DNA from: Pseudomonas donghuensis
GTDB taxonomy: Bacteria; Pseudomonadota; Gammaproteobacteria; Pseudomonadales; Pseudomonadaceae
NCBI RefSeq assembly: GCF_000259195.1
Contig: NZ_JH650763.1
Coordinates: 98,592 to 162,591, forward strand
DNA: 64,000 bases
Direction of reading: 5' to 3'
Position 1 is the stretch's first letter. Each line of letters starts with the position of its first letter. Below the pieces are notes generated by a model. The model was not told the DNA's origin, made no database searches, and worked only from the letters and a program-made list of their open reading frames with translations. This document shows, in pieces, positions 47,006 through 56,800 of this stretch. A program made the translations under genes and the position numbers.

Positions 47006-47312
47006 TCAGCGACCATCACGGAAAAAGTCTTCCTTGGTAGCCCGCCCGGAATCATCGTAGGGCCGTTGCGGGTCATCCTCAAACATGTTTGCTGTGCGCC
47101 GCTCCTGCTTTAGGTAAGCGATGGTTGCGAAGAAACAGGTTTCGCACAGATGTACGCTCATAGCGTTCGCCGTCGTGCAGCGCACCATAGCCCCAATGCG
47201 CGTGGAGCATCCCATACTCTAAGTTGCCGCTTTCCAGACGGGCGGAGCAACCGCATACGTCACAACGCACATCGGTCACAGTTTCAGTTTCAATACGGCC
47301 AGTAATTTTCAT
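47006..47312 (-). pseudogene. Small zinc-ribbon protein gene broken by a one-base insertion
   Basis: Two minus-strand frames fit together as one protein. From 47312 the first encodes MKITGRIETETVTDVRCDVC, then LEYGMLHAHWGYGALHDGERYE. The second frame continues with VHLCETCFFATIAYLKQERR and ends near 47006. Joining them needs removal of one base near 47156 (GAG-C-GTA to GAG-GTA), which restores a CxxC...CxxC zinc ribbon of about 101 residues. The family is a small conserved protein of unknown role. The break may be a true mutation or a sequencing error. Confidence 0.7.
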
Positions 47313-47354
47313 TCCAACCAGGCCTCTGCCAACGTGCTTACAGTCAACTGTGGA

Positions 47355-47585
47355 TTAAGGAAGGCTGGACCGAAGCTGAGCGATGGATTTCGTCAGACGC
47401 TGGGTATTGGCAGTCGAGCCCAGCAGATACATTGTCTCTTGGAACCCGTTGTAATCGATTAATGAGAGCATCACGACAGGCTTCCCGCGCTTGCGCACTA
47501 TGATCGTCGGCTCGTGGTCACGACAAACGTCATCCATTGCTTGTTTCAGTCCCTCTTGAGCCTGCTTTACGGTAAGCACATGCAT
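47355..47585 (-). CDS. Phd/YefM-family antitoxin, no toxin partner seen
   Basis: A 76-residue protein from the ATG at 47585, preceded by AAGGGG. It fits YefM: HVLTVKQAQEGLKQAMDDVC, then EPTIIVRKRGKPVVMLSLID and NGFQETMYLLGSTANTQRL. YefM binds DNA through its N-terminal dimer and neutralises a YoeB-type mRNA interferase through its C-terminus. The toxin normally follows directly, but downstream here (toward lower coordinates) is the broken zinc-ribbon gene. It may be an orphan antitoxin, a remnant, or an anti-addiction factor. Confidence 0.82.
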   Translation of the reverse strand: MHVLTVKQAQEGLKQAMDDVCRDHEPTIIVRKRGKPVVMLSLIDYNGFQETMYLLGSTANTQRLTKSIAQLRSSLP

Positions 47586-47833
47586 CACGAGCCCCTTGTT
47601 GAAAAGGAAGGCGACCAGGTGCCTGGAGACTTTAATAGACACCTACCTCGTAGAGACCACAGTAGGCTGTAGCTGGAACGACGTCGGGTAGATTTCCAAA
47701 GCGGTGATTAAAGTATGGGGCACCCTGCTAGCTAAGCTTAGCTTTCCGATCAACTGTGAGTGCCTGCGCCGGGGCCATGGCCTATCCCGTGTGTGCTGAA
47801 CAGGATTCGTCGCCGCTGAGCTTGGGGGTACAA

Positions 47834-49090
47834 CTAGGGCGCTAGAAAAATTGGGTCCACGTTCGATGCGGCAACAATCGACAGGACGGTTACGAGGGCC
47901 TTCTGAAACGCATCCCAATATTTCACAAGAGCAACCAGTACTGCCCCGGTCACTGGTAACCAAGATAGCGCTTTCAGAAGCCGAAACGTGTTTTCAAGCG
48001 TCTGTCCCTGCTTTTCAACTTGATCGATGGTGATTCGAAGCAACCCTTGAAGCTTGGGCGGGTAGGTTACTATTTTATCTTTGAAGTCATCGAAAACGAC
48101 GTTGAAGCTGTGTAGCAAACGCTTCGTCTGCAGGGTTTGATTGTGCAAGATCGCGAGTAGGATCACTGAAACAACAGCCAAGCCAAGCACAAGAACGAAA
48201 GCTTCGAAAGGTGAGGAGCTGTTCTTCAAAGCAAGCAGGCCTGCAAGAGAAATTGGAAGCGCAAGCATCTTCCCGGCGATATCACCCAAGACACCACTCA
48301 GTTTGGTGCCGTAGTCTATTTCTGCCTGTGCCAGCTCGCGACGGACCTTCTCAAACGAGAACCCATAGACATACGTTTGCAGGTTTGCGCGATAGATCGA
48401 GAGGATTTCGTTCCACTCTCGGACCACAACCAGGAAAAGGTTTTTTTCGCTTTCAAACTTCTCAATCACGTTCGCGATCGCCATTCGGATCATCAGCTTG
48501 CGTTCGGAAAGATGGGCTTTGGTCTCGTTCTTACGGTTTAGGATTTGTTCGAGCAGGCTCATATGCCTGAGCTCATGCCCAAGCAGTTGATCGTCGACTT
48601 GGGTCGGGAGTAGGAAGGTTCTAGGCGGCTTTGCACCGTCAGGCGGCAGAGCGAAGAACAGATTATAGGAGTCTGGGCTGCTTTCCTTGTCCACGCCGAT
48701 AGCCAGCATCGCCAAGAGCTCAATCAGTCTGCATATGCGCCTGAGCTCTTTGATCGGCTCTGGCTCGTTATCATCGAAATCAGCCCAAGCTAGATCAACG
48801 ACATAGATGTTCTTCGGAAACAGTCCTTTGCCCAACGAGCCCGAACGCGCGAGCTCGCTAACACTGGTGTAAAACCGGCCAAATTCATTCGAGGGTAAGC
48901 GGAGCTCTATTTCGAGTAAACCATCATGCTCGTCCTGATGCTGAATTTTTCCGAATGCCGGCTGTAGGTCCTTACAGCTTTGCAAAGCAGCAATGATTGC
49001 GGGTGTTGGCGCCCCCTCGTAGGAGGCAACACCGCCCTCAATGAGAGGTGATCCCATCGCGCGGTACAGAGCTACAACATCGGAAAACAT
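47834..49090 (-). CDS. Unrecognised membrane protein paired with the NA37 gene
   Basis: I do not recognise this 418-residue protein. The first 270 residues are soluble and mixed alpha/beta, with a polar segment DDQLLGHELRHMSLLEQIL that resembles, but does not match, an HExxH site. Two adjacent hydrophobic segments lie at about 290-330 (LALPISLAGLLAL and AFVLVLGLAVVSVILLAIL) and a third near residue 390 (SWLPVTGAVLVALV). It starts 3 bp after the NA37 stop and is surely co-transcribed with it. A soluble N-terminal sensor with a C-terminal membrane anchor is the simplest reading; such a layout is common among effectors that act on the inner membrane. Confidence 0.7.
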   Translation of the reverse strand: MFSDVVALYRAMGSPLIEGGVASYEGAPTPAIIAALQSCKDLQPAFGKIQHQDEHDGLLEIELRLPSNEFGRFYTSVSELARSGSLGKGLFPKNIYVVDLAWADFDDNEPEPIKELRRICRLIELLAMLAIGVDKESSPDSYNLFFALPPDGAKPPRTFLLPTQVDDQLLGHELRHMSLLEQILNRKNETKAHLSERKLMIRMAIANVIEKFESEKNLFLVVVREWNEILSIYRANLQTYVYGFSFEKVRRELAQAEIDYGTKLSGVLGDIAGKMLALPISLAGLLALKNSSSPFEAFVLVLGLAVVSVILLAILHNQTLQTKRLLHSFNVVFDDFKDKIVTYPPKLQGLLRITIDQVEKQGQTLENTFRLLKALSWLPVTGAVLVALVKYWDAFQKALVTVLSIVAASNVDPIFLAP

Positions 49091-49093
49091 AAG

Positions 49094-50227
49094 CTATCCA
49101 GCCCTGGCCTGTAGCTCTTTTTCAATCACGTCGATCAACTCCTGAGTAAGGTTCGACAGAATCAGTTTTTTGCGAGGCTCATCGTAGTAAACATCAGCAG
49201 TCGCCTCCTGCCCCAACGCGCCACGTTCAAATTGGAGGGACCAGCTGGCGGCGTCACCTTTGATTCGCGTCTTCGCTTTCAGTGATTTCGGGTTGACGGT
49301 GAAGTCTTCTGGAACTCGATGTTTCTCGTCATTGAGGTAGTCTTTCAGTCCAGCGATCTCATCCACAAGCTCTGCAGGAACATGTTGAATTGCTGCATGG
49401 CAAATGGCGTCGAGACGTGCGGATTTGCCGTCCACCAGTCGGTCCTGAAGGTATTTGACGACTGCTTCTTTTGCTTTGTAGGCAAAAGGCTTGAGCGCTT
49501 TCTTGTCTCGGAAGAAACGATCAACGTAGTCAATGGCATTTTTGGTGGCGCGGCCGGATGCCACGCCTTTGGCACATCCCAGAGCGGAGATGAAATAATC
49601 AGAGGCCTGGCTGTCTCTCCCTCGGCTGATAAAACACAGGTAGGTCGAATCAACTTCCTCTGCGTCCTCATCCTCCTCCGCCGCTTCTGCGCCGGCACCT
49701 TGTGCAACTGCGGCAGTGACTGTGACGAAACTTCCTAAATTAATCCTCGCAGCTTGTTGAACCGTCTTTAGGTCTACCTCCTGAATTTCCTTCGGGACGT
49801 AGTTCTCGTCGAGCTGGATGCCGCCTCGTTCTTTTATGCTGGCAACCAGGAAGAAGTCCGATGCACCTGACGTATATTGCGCGCAGAGAATATGTCCGCC
49901 AGTAGCCAAGGTTCGGCTTCCCGCCTGGTGGACCAATTGGTCCATCGCAAGGTGAGTTAGCGCAACGAACTGGTCCGTATCATTTTGCTGATCGATGAAA
50001 GCGCCAAAGCGTTCAGGAAACGGTCCCTGACGGCCGTCGTTGGCGAATTGACCATAGACAACGCTGTTACCTTCCTTGCCAATGAGGCCATTGATGCCTT
50101 CGACAAGAAGCTTGAGAGCCGGGTTTTCAGTATTTAGCACCACATCCTTTTTCACCACCTCTGAAACATACTCGGTGTAGGCCAGCTTCTTGAAGCTGTG
50201 GATGATGGCAGTTTTCAGGGTGATCAC
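49094..50227 (-). CDS. Nucleoid-associated protein, NA37/NdpA (YejK-like) family
   Basis: A 377-residue protein from the GTG at 50227 (MITLKTAIIHSFKKL); a TTG at 50254 would add nine residues. Family features are LTHLAMDQLVHQAGSRTLAT, an acidic stretch AEEDEDAEEVD, the conserved YLCFISRGRDSQASDYFISA and FRDKKALKPFAYKAKEAVVK. Related E. coli YejK is a nucleoid protein. In mobile islands NA37 proteins often sit beside other defence genes, but their activity there is unsettled. The membrane protein gene follows after 3 bp, so the two are likely to work together. Confidence 0.85.
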   Translation of the reverse strand: MITLKTAIIHSFKKLAYTEYVSEVVKKDVVLNTENPALKLLVEGINGLIGKEGNSVVYGQFANDGRQGPFPERFGAFIDQQNDTDQFVALTHLAMDQLVHQAGSRTLATGGHILCAQYTSGASDFFLVASIKERGGIQLDENYVPKEIQEVDLKTVQQAARINLGSFVTVTAAVAQGAGAEAAEEDEDAEEVDSTYLCFISRGRDSQASDYFISALGCAKGVASGRATKNAIDYVDRFFRDKKALKPFAYKAKEAVVKYLQDRLVDGKSARLDAICHAAIQHVPAELVDEIAGLKDYLNDEKHRVPEDFTVNPKSLKAKTRIKGDAASWSLQFERGALGQEATADVYYDEPRKKLILSNLTQELIDVIEKELQARAG

Positions 50228-50779
50228 AGGTCGATTTCCGTTCGGTAATATCAATATGAGATTACAAAAGTCTGGCCTACCTCAGCAAATCTACATTCGT
50301 CTGTGGGGGGGCCTATTCCGACGTGCAAAGGTGCATAGCTTGCGCTTTTTACTGTATGTACATCCAGTTTATTTGTCGAGTCTTTGATGTACATCGTCGT
50401 GATGCAACTGATCGGTGGAATGCTGCATATTTACGCTCCAGGTAAGGTGCTAAACAGCCAGTTTGGCTCAAACAATCCGTAGGAAGCCTATCTTCGTTCA
50501 CTCGAAGCCCTAATGCCGGGTAACCCACCCAATCGTCTCTAACTGCCGGCCGGTGGCTGCCTGGGTGGACCTTGCAATGCTCAAATCCAAGGCCGACGCC
50601 GCCAGCTGCTTCACATAATTCTCGTGCTTATCCTCATGTCCGACCGCCGGCCATCCGGCGGTAATGCTCGTTTGGAACCAGAATGGTACAGTGTCGGCAA
50701 GAGAACCGGCAAAATTCAATGCTCGGAAATTCTATAAGCCTTGAAAAACAAGGCGTAACGCAAGGTGCACAACCGGCAA
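50228..50779. other. Intergenic region between the NA37 pair and the fic gene
   Basis: The region probably holds the divergent promoters. A 69-codon leftward frame at 50510-50719 (containing KQLAASALDLSIARST) has no family I recognise and may be spurious. Nothing else stands out. Confidence 0.45.
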
Positions 50780-51961
50780 ATGGCATTCACACCATATATT
50801 CCCCAGGACAAGGCCCCCGAGGATCTGCAGGACCAAGTCGTCCAGATCATGCGGCTTGACGCGGCCCTTCACGCGAAGATCCCAGGCCCGTTGCGCGTGC
50901 CGATGATGAATCTGCTGCGGGTGGTGAACTCGTACTACAGCAACAAGATCGAGGGTAACTCCACGGTACCGGCCGACATTCTTCGCGCCGAGGACGCTCC
51001 CCAGGAGATCAAGGGAGCCAAGGACCTGCAGGAGCACAAGCGCCACATTGAAGCCCAGCGCCGGCTCACCGATGACCCGATCGACAAGATCGACGTGTGC
51101 ACGAAAGGCGCAATCTCACGCCTACACCGCGAGTTCTACGTCGGCGTGCCCGAGGAGATGCTGGATATCCAGCTGAACGAGAAAGGGGATACCGTGCGCA
51201 TGGTCCCCGGCGAATTTCGGCAGTTCGGGGTTCGCGTCGGCCAGCACATCCCGCCGACCGTTGAGCAGATGCACACGCACCTCAACGACTTTGAGCGCGT
51301 GTACCGCCTGGACTGGATCCACGGTCTCTCGCGCTTCTTTGCCGCTGCAGCATCGCACCATCGGCTGATGTGGATTCATCCGTTCATGGACGGCAACGGC
51401 AGAACCGGCCGCCTGTTCACAGACCAGTACCTCAAGGCTGCCGGCTTTGGTGGCTATGGCCTGTGGTCTATGAGCCGTGGATTCGCCCGCAATGTCGCCA
51501 CCTACTACGAGATGCTTGGAGCCGCCGATCACCCCCGCAAGGGCGAGCTAGACGGCCGTGGCGAGCTCTCGGATAGCGGCCTGCTGCGCTGGACCAGGTT
51601 TTTCGCGGAGACGGCCTTGGATCAGGTGCAATACTTCAGCACGCAGCTCGAACCGGAAAGGCTCAGTGAGCGGATCGACGTGTATTTTGAGATGCGGAGC
51701 CGTCGCGCGCTTTCGGACAGCAAAGGAGAAACCCTGCCTGAGCTCCGAATCGAGGCCCGGGATGTCTACAAGACGTTACTATACTTGGGCGACCAGCAGC
51801 GTGCCGATATCCAAGCCCGCTTGGGCGTCGGCGAGCGCACTACGCGCAGCCTGCTGAGCCAGATGGCCAAAGAGGGCTTGATTACCCTAGATGGCCGCAA
51901 GCCGGTATCCCTGAGCCTCTCCCGGCACTCGATCGAGTTTCTGTTCCCCTACCTCTGGTAA
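50780..51961 (+). CDS. Fic-domain protein with N-terminal inhibitory helix and C-terminal winged helix
   Basis: About 393 residues from the ATG at 50780; a GTG at 50765 is an alternative. The Fic active site HPFMDGNGRTGR starts at H200 and fits the HxFx(D/E)GNGRxxR motif in full. Near the N-terminus, S54 to G59 (SNKIEG) fits the (S/T)xxxE(G/N) inhibitory motif, whose Glu blocks ATP binding, so this is a self-inhibited class II Fic protein. A C-terminal winged helix is seen in QRADIQARLGVGERTTRSLL. Fic enzymes usually AMPylate proteins. The protein may switch state in response to DNA or a partner; its target is unknown. It stands alone in the island. Confidence 0.9.
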   Translation: MAFTPYIPQDKAPEDLQDQVVQIMRLDAALHAKIPGPLRVPMMNLLRVVNSYYSNKIEGNSTVPADILRAEDAPQEIKGAKDLQEHKRHIEAQRRLTDDPIDKIDVCTKGAISRLHREFYVGVPEEMLDIQLNEKGDTVRMVPGEFRQFGVRVGQHIPPTVEQMHTHLNDFERVYRLDWIHGLSRFFAAAASHHRLMWIHPFMDGNGRTGRLFTDQYLKAAGFGGYGLWSMSRGFARNVATYYEMLGAADHPRKGELDGRGELSDSGLLRWTRFFAETALDQVQYFSTQLEPERLSERIDVYFEMRSRRALSDSKGETLPELRIEARDVYKTLLYLGDQQRADIQARLGVGERTTRSLLSQMAKEGLITLDGRKPVSLSLSRHSIEFLFPYLW

Positions 51962-52233
51962 CCCTGACGGCCCTAGGCGTAATCCGTGTGGGGCCGCGTA
52001 TACATCAGGCAGGCCTGCCCCAACTGTCAGCAGCCGTTCTCCTGTGAAGGCTACAATCTGGGTGTGATGGGGCTAATGGGCTTAACGCAGAGTCCGGGAT
52101 TAGTTGACCACTACATTTTTCATTCCGGGTGGCGATGGCGCTCGATATCAGAGAATGTTTGTCTTGTATGCATCACAACAAGTCTAGGAAAGTGTATACG
52201 TCGGGCAACATCGCGTAACGATAGGAGTATTAC

Positions 52234-53352
52234 ATGACTGACCTTGGTGGCATCACCCGGCAGTTTTCTATGGAAGGAGCTACCCATCTCTATTCCAGTT
52301 TTCCAACCATGCTCACACCGGCCGATCTATACCGCGTCAAAGACAATCCGGTGCATAAGGAAGCACTTTTAGGGTGCAACATTTACCTCATCGTTCGCCG
52401 CCCGCGGATTTACCTCAAGCCGGAAGGATTCGCCCTGAACGGTCGCACGGTTACCGGTGAGTTTTTGGTGCTGCGCGAACAAGGTATGACAGCGATTCCC
52501 TTCGTCTACGAGATCTGCCTGTCGTCGATCCCTGATGGCATTCCGATCGAAAATGTCGCGGTGGCTCTCAACGGTACGTCAATGATCATCGTCACACCCG
52601 CAGGTAAGCAGTTCATTGCTGTGAATGCCATTGTTGCTGCCGCGAGAAGCTTGCTGACACCACAAGACACCGATCTTGAAGTGCTCTATGTAGGGCAGGC
52701 TATTGGCCGAACTTCGTCTCGTAATGCTCTGGATCGCTTGCTGTCGCACAACAAGTTTCAGCAGATCCTTGCCGAAACCTCAACGCATTTTCCCGAGCGT
52801 GAGGTACTGCTGTTGCTATATCGATTCGAGCATGGCAAAACGATCATCAGTAATGGAGGCGATTTCAATGTGGAAGCCCAAGCGTCTGCTGAGCAGGATT
52901 CGGCTCACATGGATCGCCTGCGCAACGTCCGGTTGAGTAGAAAGGAAGTTGTATCACTAGCTGAAGCGGGATTGATTAACTACTTCAAGCCGTACTACAA
53001 CACCCTGATCAAGACGAACAACTTTTCGTCGAAGGATAAGCTCAAAGTTTTAAAGCAGCTGTTGAAGAAGGGAATTGCTGGCTTGATGGTGGAACTCTGT
53101 TCTGTCAATTTGCGCTCGCGGATTGGTACAGTGGACGCAGTACCTATAGACCTTACAGAGATAATGCCTGTTGAGGTTCTAGACGGCCGAAATATTGATG
53201 AGGAGGACATCAAGGAACAATGGCAAGAGCAATTGAGGCAGATGGCGCATACGCACTACGCTAGATTTCCGCTTACCACCACGCAAGAAAGGAACACGTT
53301 CCTGCATGGTACGACATTCATCGGTCAGACTGAGGAACCGTGGAATTGGTAG
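52234..53352 (+). CDS. Protein with a GIY-YIG nuclease-like region
   Basis: A 372-residue protein. The second half has the GIY-YIG layout: VLYVGQAIGR near residue 152, a basic ALDRLLSHNKFQQIL helix, and a C-terminal SLAEAGLINYFKPYYN segment that supplies the conserved Glu and Asn. The first Tyr motif is degenerate (LYVGQ only), so catalytic activity is uncertain. The first 145 residues form a beta-rich domain I do not recognise. Similar long proteins occur as single genes in accessory regions. A restriction-like or DNA-processing role is inference. Confidence 0.65.
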   Translation: MTDLGGITRQFSMEGATHLYSSFPTMLTPADLYRVKDNPVHKEALLGCNIYLIVRRPRIYLKPEGFALNGRTVTGEFLVLREQGMTAIPFVYEICLSSIPDGIPIENVAVALNGTSMIIVTPAGKQFIAVNAIVAAARSLLTPQDTDLEVLYVGQAIGRTSSRNALDRLLSHNKFQQILAETSTHFPEREVLLLLYRFEHGKTIISNGGDFNVEAQASAEQDSAHMDRLRNVRLSRKEVVSLAEAGLINYFKPYYNTLIKTNNFSSKDKLKVLKQLLKKGIAGLMVELCSVNLRSRIGTVDAVPIDLTEIMPVEVLDGRNIDEEDIKEQWQEQLRQMAHTHYARFPLTTTQERNTFLHGTTFIGQTEEPWNW

Positions 53353-53602
53353 CGTAGGACGTATCTAGGGGGCATTCAATGGCATGGCCGGGAAATCTAT
53401 CATGCATACTTATGTGTAGCGAATTTTCCGACTTTATGTTGAAGCCATAAATTCGTATTTCAAGTAGCCGGTGCCGCAAAGGAACTCTTCTGCGTGCTGA
53501 CGGTAAATGCATATCCGCCATGTTGGATCAGCAACAATCGACAGCCAACCATACTCCCTAGTATGCAAGATGGGGCAAAGTGAATCGCCCCTGGTTTCCT
53601 AG
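53353..53602. other. Intergenic stretch without recognised features
   Basis: No gene is supported here. The sequence joins the end of the GIY-YIG-like gene to the CTAG-flanked MITE. Confidence 0.5.
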
Positions 53603-53746
53603 GGTCTGTATGAAATATCGCCGAGCGGCGCTCAGGCAAGGCGAAAACAGGCGAGGAAGCGGAGTTTACGTGTCGTAAATGAGCATTCCGAGCCTGCTTT
53701 CAACGCAGCATGAGCGTCGTGCAGGCATATTTCGTACAGACCCTAG
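53599..53746. mobile_element. MITE-like element with terminal inverted repeats and CTAG duplications
   Basis: GGGTCTGTATGAAATAT at the left end (from 53602) and ATATTTCGTACAGACCC at the right end (to 53743) are inverted repeats matching at 16 of 17 positions. Both are flanked by CTAG (53599-53602 and 53743-53746), a typical target duplication of the IS5 group. The inside (about 140 bp) has no coding potential. It is probably a non-autonomous IS5-type derivative. Confidence 0.72.
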
Positions 53747-53815
53747 ACTCTCTCCAAGTTCAGGAATTAGCATTTCTCACCCGCGCAGAACACTGCGCAT
53801 CTGCGCGGCACTGCC

Positions 53816-56800
53816 TTATGAGGTTCGCGACAAACGCAATTCCTTGAATTCTTCGCCCAAGAATCGAAACTTATGGCGGAAAAGGCCAGCAAGCTTGGTG
53901 TCTGCCGTAGCAAAGAAAATTTGCCTCGACCCGCTGATAGCAAGCTGGCGAAGATAGTCAAGGAAGGACAACATGTTTATATCGTCGATATGTGCAACTG
54001 GATCGTCAAACAGTAACAAAGGGGGGCCTGAGCGAAGACGGCCATTCATCGCCAGGAACAGAGACAGGGCGAATGCGGCACGCTGACCTGTGCTCATATG
54101 GTCGAGCTGAACCTCTGCACCCGTGCTTCTGCGGATGATGACAAGTTTTCCATGAGAGACTTGAATCTCAAACTCGTTAGGCATGTGGATGTTGGCAAAA
54201 GTACGAGCAATCTCTGCCGCGTTCTCGGCCAGGATCTGACTTGCAAGCTCGCCCCCCGAGCTTTGTTTGGCTAAGGTATCCAGCACCTGATCTGCCTCGC
54301 TTGCACGAGTGATCTTTGTGTTGCTGCCCTCGATCTTTTTGTCGAGATCTTCGATATTCTTGGCCTCGTCGTTGAGCGCCTTATTGTTGGCACCTTCCTG
54401 CGCCACGGCCGTGTCGACCTGGACGAGCAATTGTTGTGTAGCAGCGAGGTTCAGCGCGAGTTCCTCCGCTGTTGTCTCAGTGCTGATAGTCAGAATTGAC
54501 GAGAGATTCTGGCGTGCCCCCAAGGCAGCTTCCGCATCTGATATCAGTTCTTTGACGGCTTTTGCGAGTCTGTCGGTGTCTCCTAACGCTTCGATCGAAA
54601 GGCGTTCGGCCATCGCATCGCATTCCCGCCTCACGACTTCCGTCTCCTTGATGGCGGTCTTTTCAGCGCTTTGGAATGTTTCCAACATCTCTTTGTGATT
54701 CGACTGGATTCGTTCCAAATCCTCGAGCGAAGAAAGTTCGGCCATCCCCGCGTTCAGCAACTTGCTAGCAAGATCGTTGGAAGAGAGCCCGTTGGATCGC
54801 AGATGCTGTGCCTGCGTGCGGAAAGCGTCCAGCTCCTGGCGATCAAGCTCGAACGCAGTTCGCTCTTGGTCAATCAGTTTAAGCGTCTGGGCGACCGTGA
54901 CGGTTAAATCACTACTTCCAACAAACGAACGCAAGGGATGCAGGAGTGCCAACATGGCCTCAGCCTCCGCCATCGATTCATTGACAGACGAAATTTCCGC
55001 TTGGAGGAAGCTGGCTTGTTCAGACGCACCGCCCTCAACATCGGCCATCATCCGTGCAAGCAGCTGACCTTCTTCGAATTCGGTTCTGCATAAAGGGCAA
55101 TGGTCGGGATCGGCCGAGCGCTGTAGTATGTCTTGGGCGGTGCCCAGTAGGCGTTGCCTTAGCACGGTCATCGTGCTCTGTGTCTTTTCTAGAGTCTCGA
55201 GTGAAGCTTGTGCAATTTCGAGCCGTCGCTGATGCGTGTCGATTTCCATTTCGACTGAGTCAATAGCGTCTGCGACAGACCGTTCCAAAAACTGTTGAAT
55301 GGCGCTTCTATCGCCGACATCAGCGACTGTGCTCAACCTTGCCTTGCGCGAGCGAACTCGGTCTTGACAGTCAGTTGCCTGTTTTACAATTTGCGGGAAG
55401 TTGGTGCGCGCATAAGGAAGAAGCGCTTCTGCAGCAGCGCTTAGTGCCGCCGCTGATTGCGCCTCGCGACGTGCGTTGACCTGTGCTAACCGGCCGGCTT
55501 TGGCTCTCTGATCCAGAGCTACCGCTTTGCTCGCTTCCTCGTTCAGGCTGGTCAATAGCCGCAGCGCGGAATCGGGCTCGGCGTGAAGCATGTTGATCGA
55601 CGCATGTCGAACCAGTGCGGTGGAAGAGATGGCCCTCTGGATTTGCTCTCGTAACGCTGCGAGTTGACCTTTTTCGTCTGGGACCCTATTCCATCCCTGA
55701 CTTCTCAGCGCCGCGAGAAGTTCAAGAAACAAGCTGTCCGACAACTTTGGGGCAGCTTTGATAGCATCAAGACGCGCCAGGGCTGCCTCTTTCATTTGTT
55801 GATTGCTTGCGCTCTCGCGGCGTAGGTCCTTCAGCTCATCCTGTAGCTGCTTGAGAACGCGGCGTAGCCGGTCTGCCAGATTCTCTGCTGTCGCACCCAA
55901 CATCAAACGCGTGACGTCCGTTCCAATTTGTTCTGAACTTGCCGATACGCTGAGATCTACTGCAGCATCGGTGTCTAGAAAGTTAAATTTCCCGAAACTG
56001 TCCTGTATGGTGACTGTCTTCAGATCAGTCTTGGCGTACCAGTGCGAGTGGCGGGCACGAAGCCGTGTGGCATCAGTGGTCGAAGACAGCTTGTGCTCGG
56101 CTCCAAGAAGATCCACGACAATCGATGTGCTACTGAGAAGCGGGGAGGATCGGCGATTTCTTCCGCAGTAGGCGTATTCAATTGCTTCAAGTAGAGAGGT
56201 CTTTCCAACCCCGTTGCTGCCGACAATCAAATTCACTCGACCTAGCGGATGTTCCTTTTCCTCCGGGTGAGTGCGGAAACCTTGAATGGTCAAGCGCTTG
56301 ATGAAGCAGTTTGCGGCTTCCTGTTCGGCAGAGAGTAGAGCCACAGGAGATACTGGGCGCGACGCTCCATCCTTTATCCCCGCAACAATTCGCCGAACGG
56401 CATCCGGAACGGTGATGTCGCTATCCAGAATGAAGGCAAGGCCGTGCTGTTCGAGAATGTTTGACCATGTCGTCGCAAGGTCAACCGGCAGGGCTTTCGA
56501 AGGTACGGGCGCTGGTGCGTTGGCCAGCAATCCGGCGATCTCGCCTTCTCGTACAACCTGCTTGCGGGCATACTCCCGGTCCGACTCTATCTTGGCTTTG
56601 AGGTGACCGAACTCGCCCCTTTGGGCAGCTTCATCACTGGTGACGAAGTACAGGTAATGATTCCAGCGCAAATCAGTTGCGACGTCACTTGAGAAGTACA
56701 TCGGCGAGAGGACTTCTTCCTGGTAGCTTTTCAACGACTCAGCAGTAGTTGCGAGCCTATCGTTCAGATCGAAGTAGCGAATCGCATAGTCGCGAGCGCC

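Noticed and set aside
48580-48640. HELRH in the membrane protein as a zinc-protease site
   Set aside because: The sequence is HELRHM, not HExxH followed by further ligands that can be identified, so no protease claim is made.
50510-50719. A 69-codon leftward frame before the fic gene
   Set aside because: No recognisable domain, no clear ribosome site, and it lies in a promoter region.
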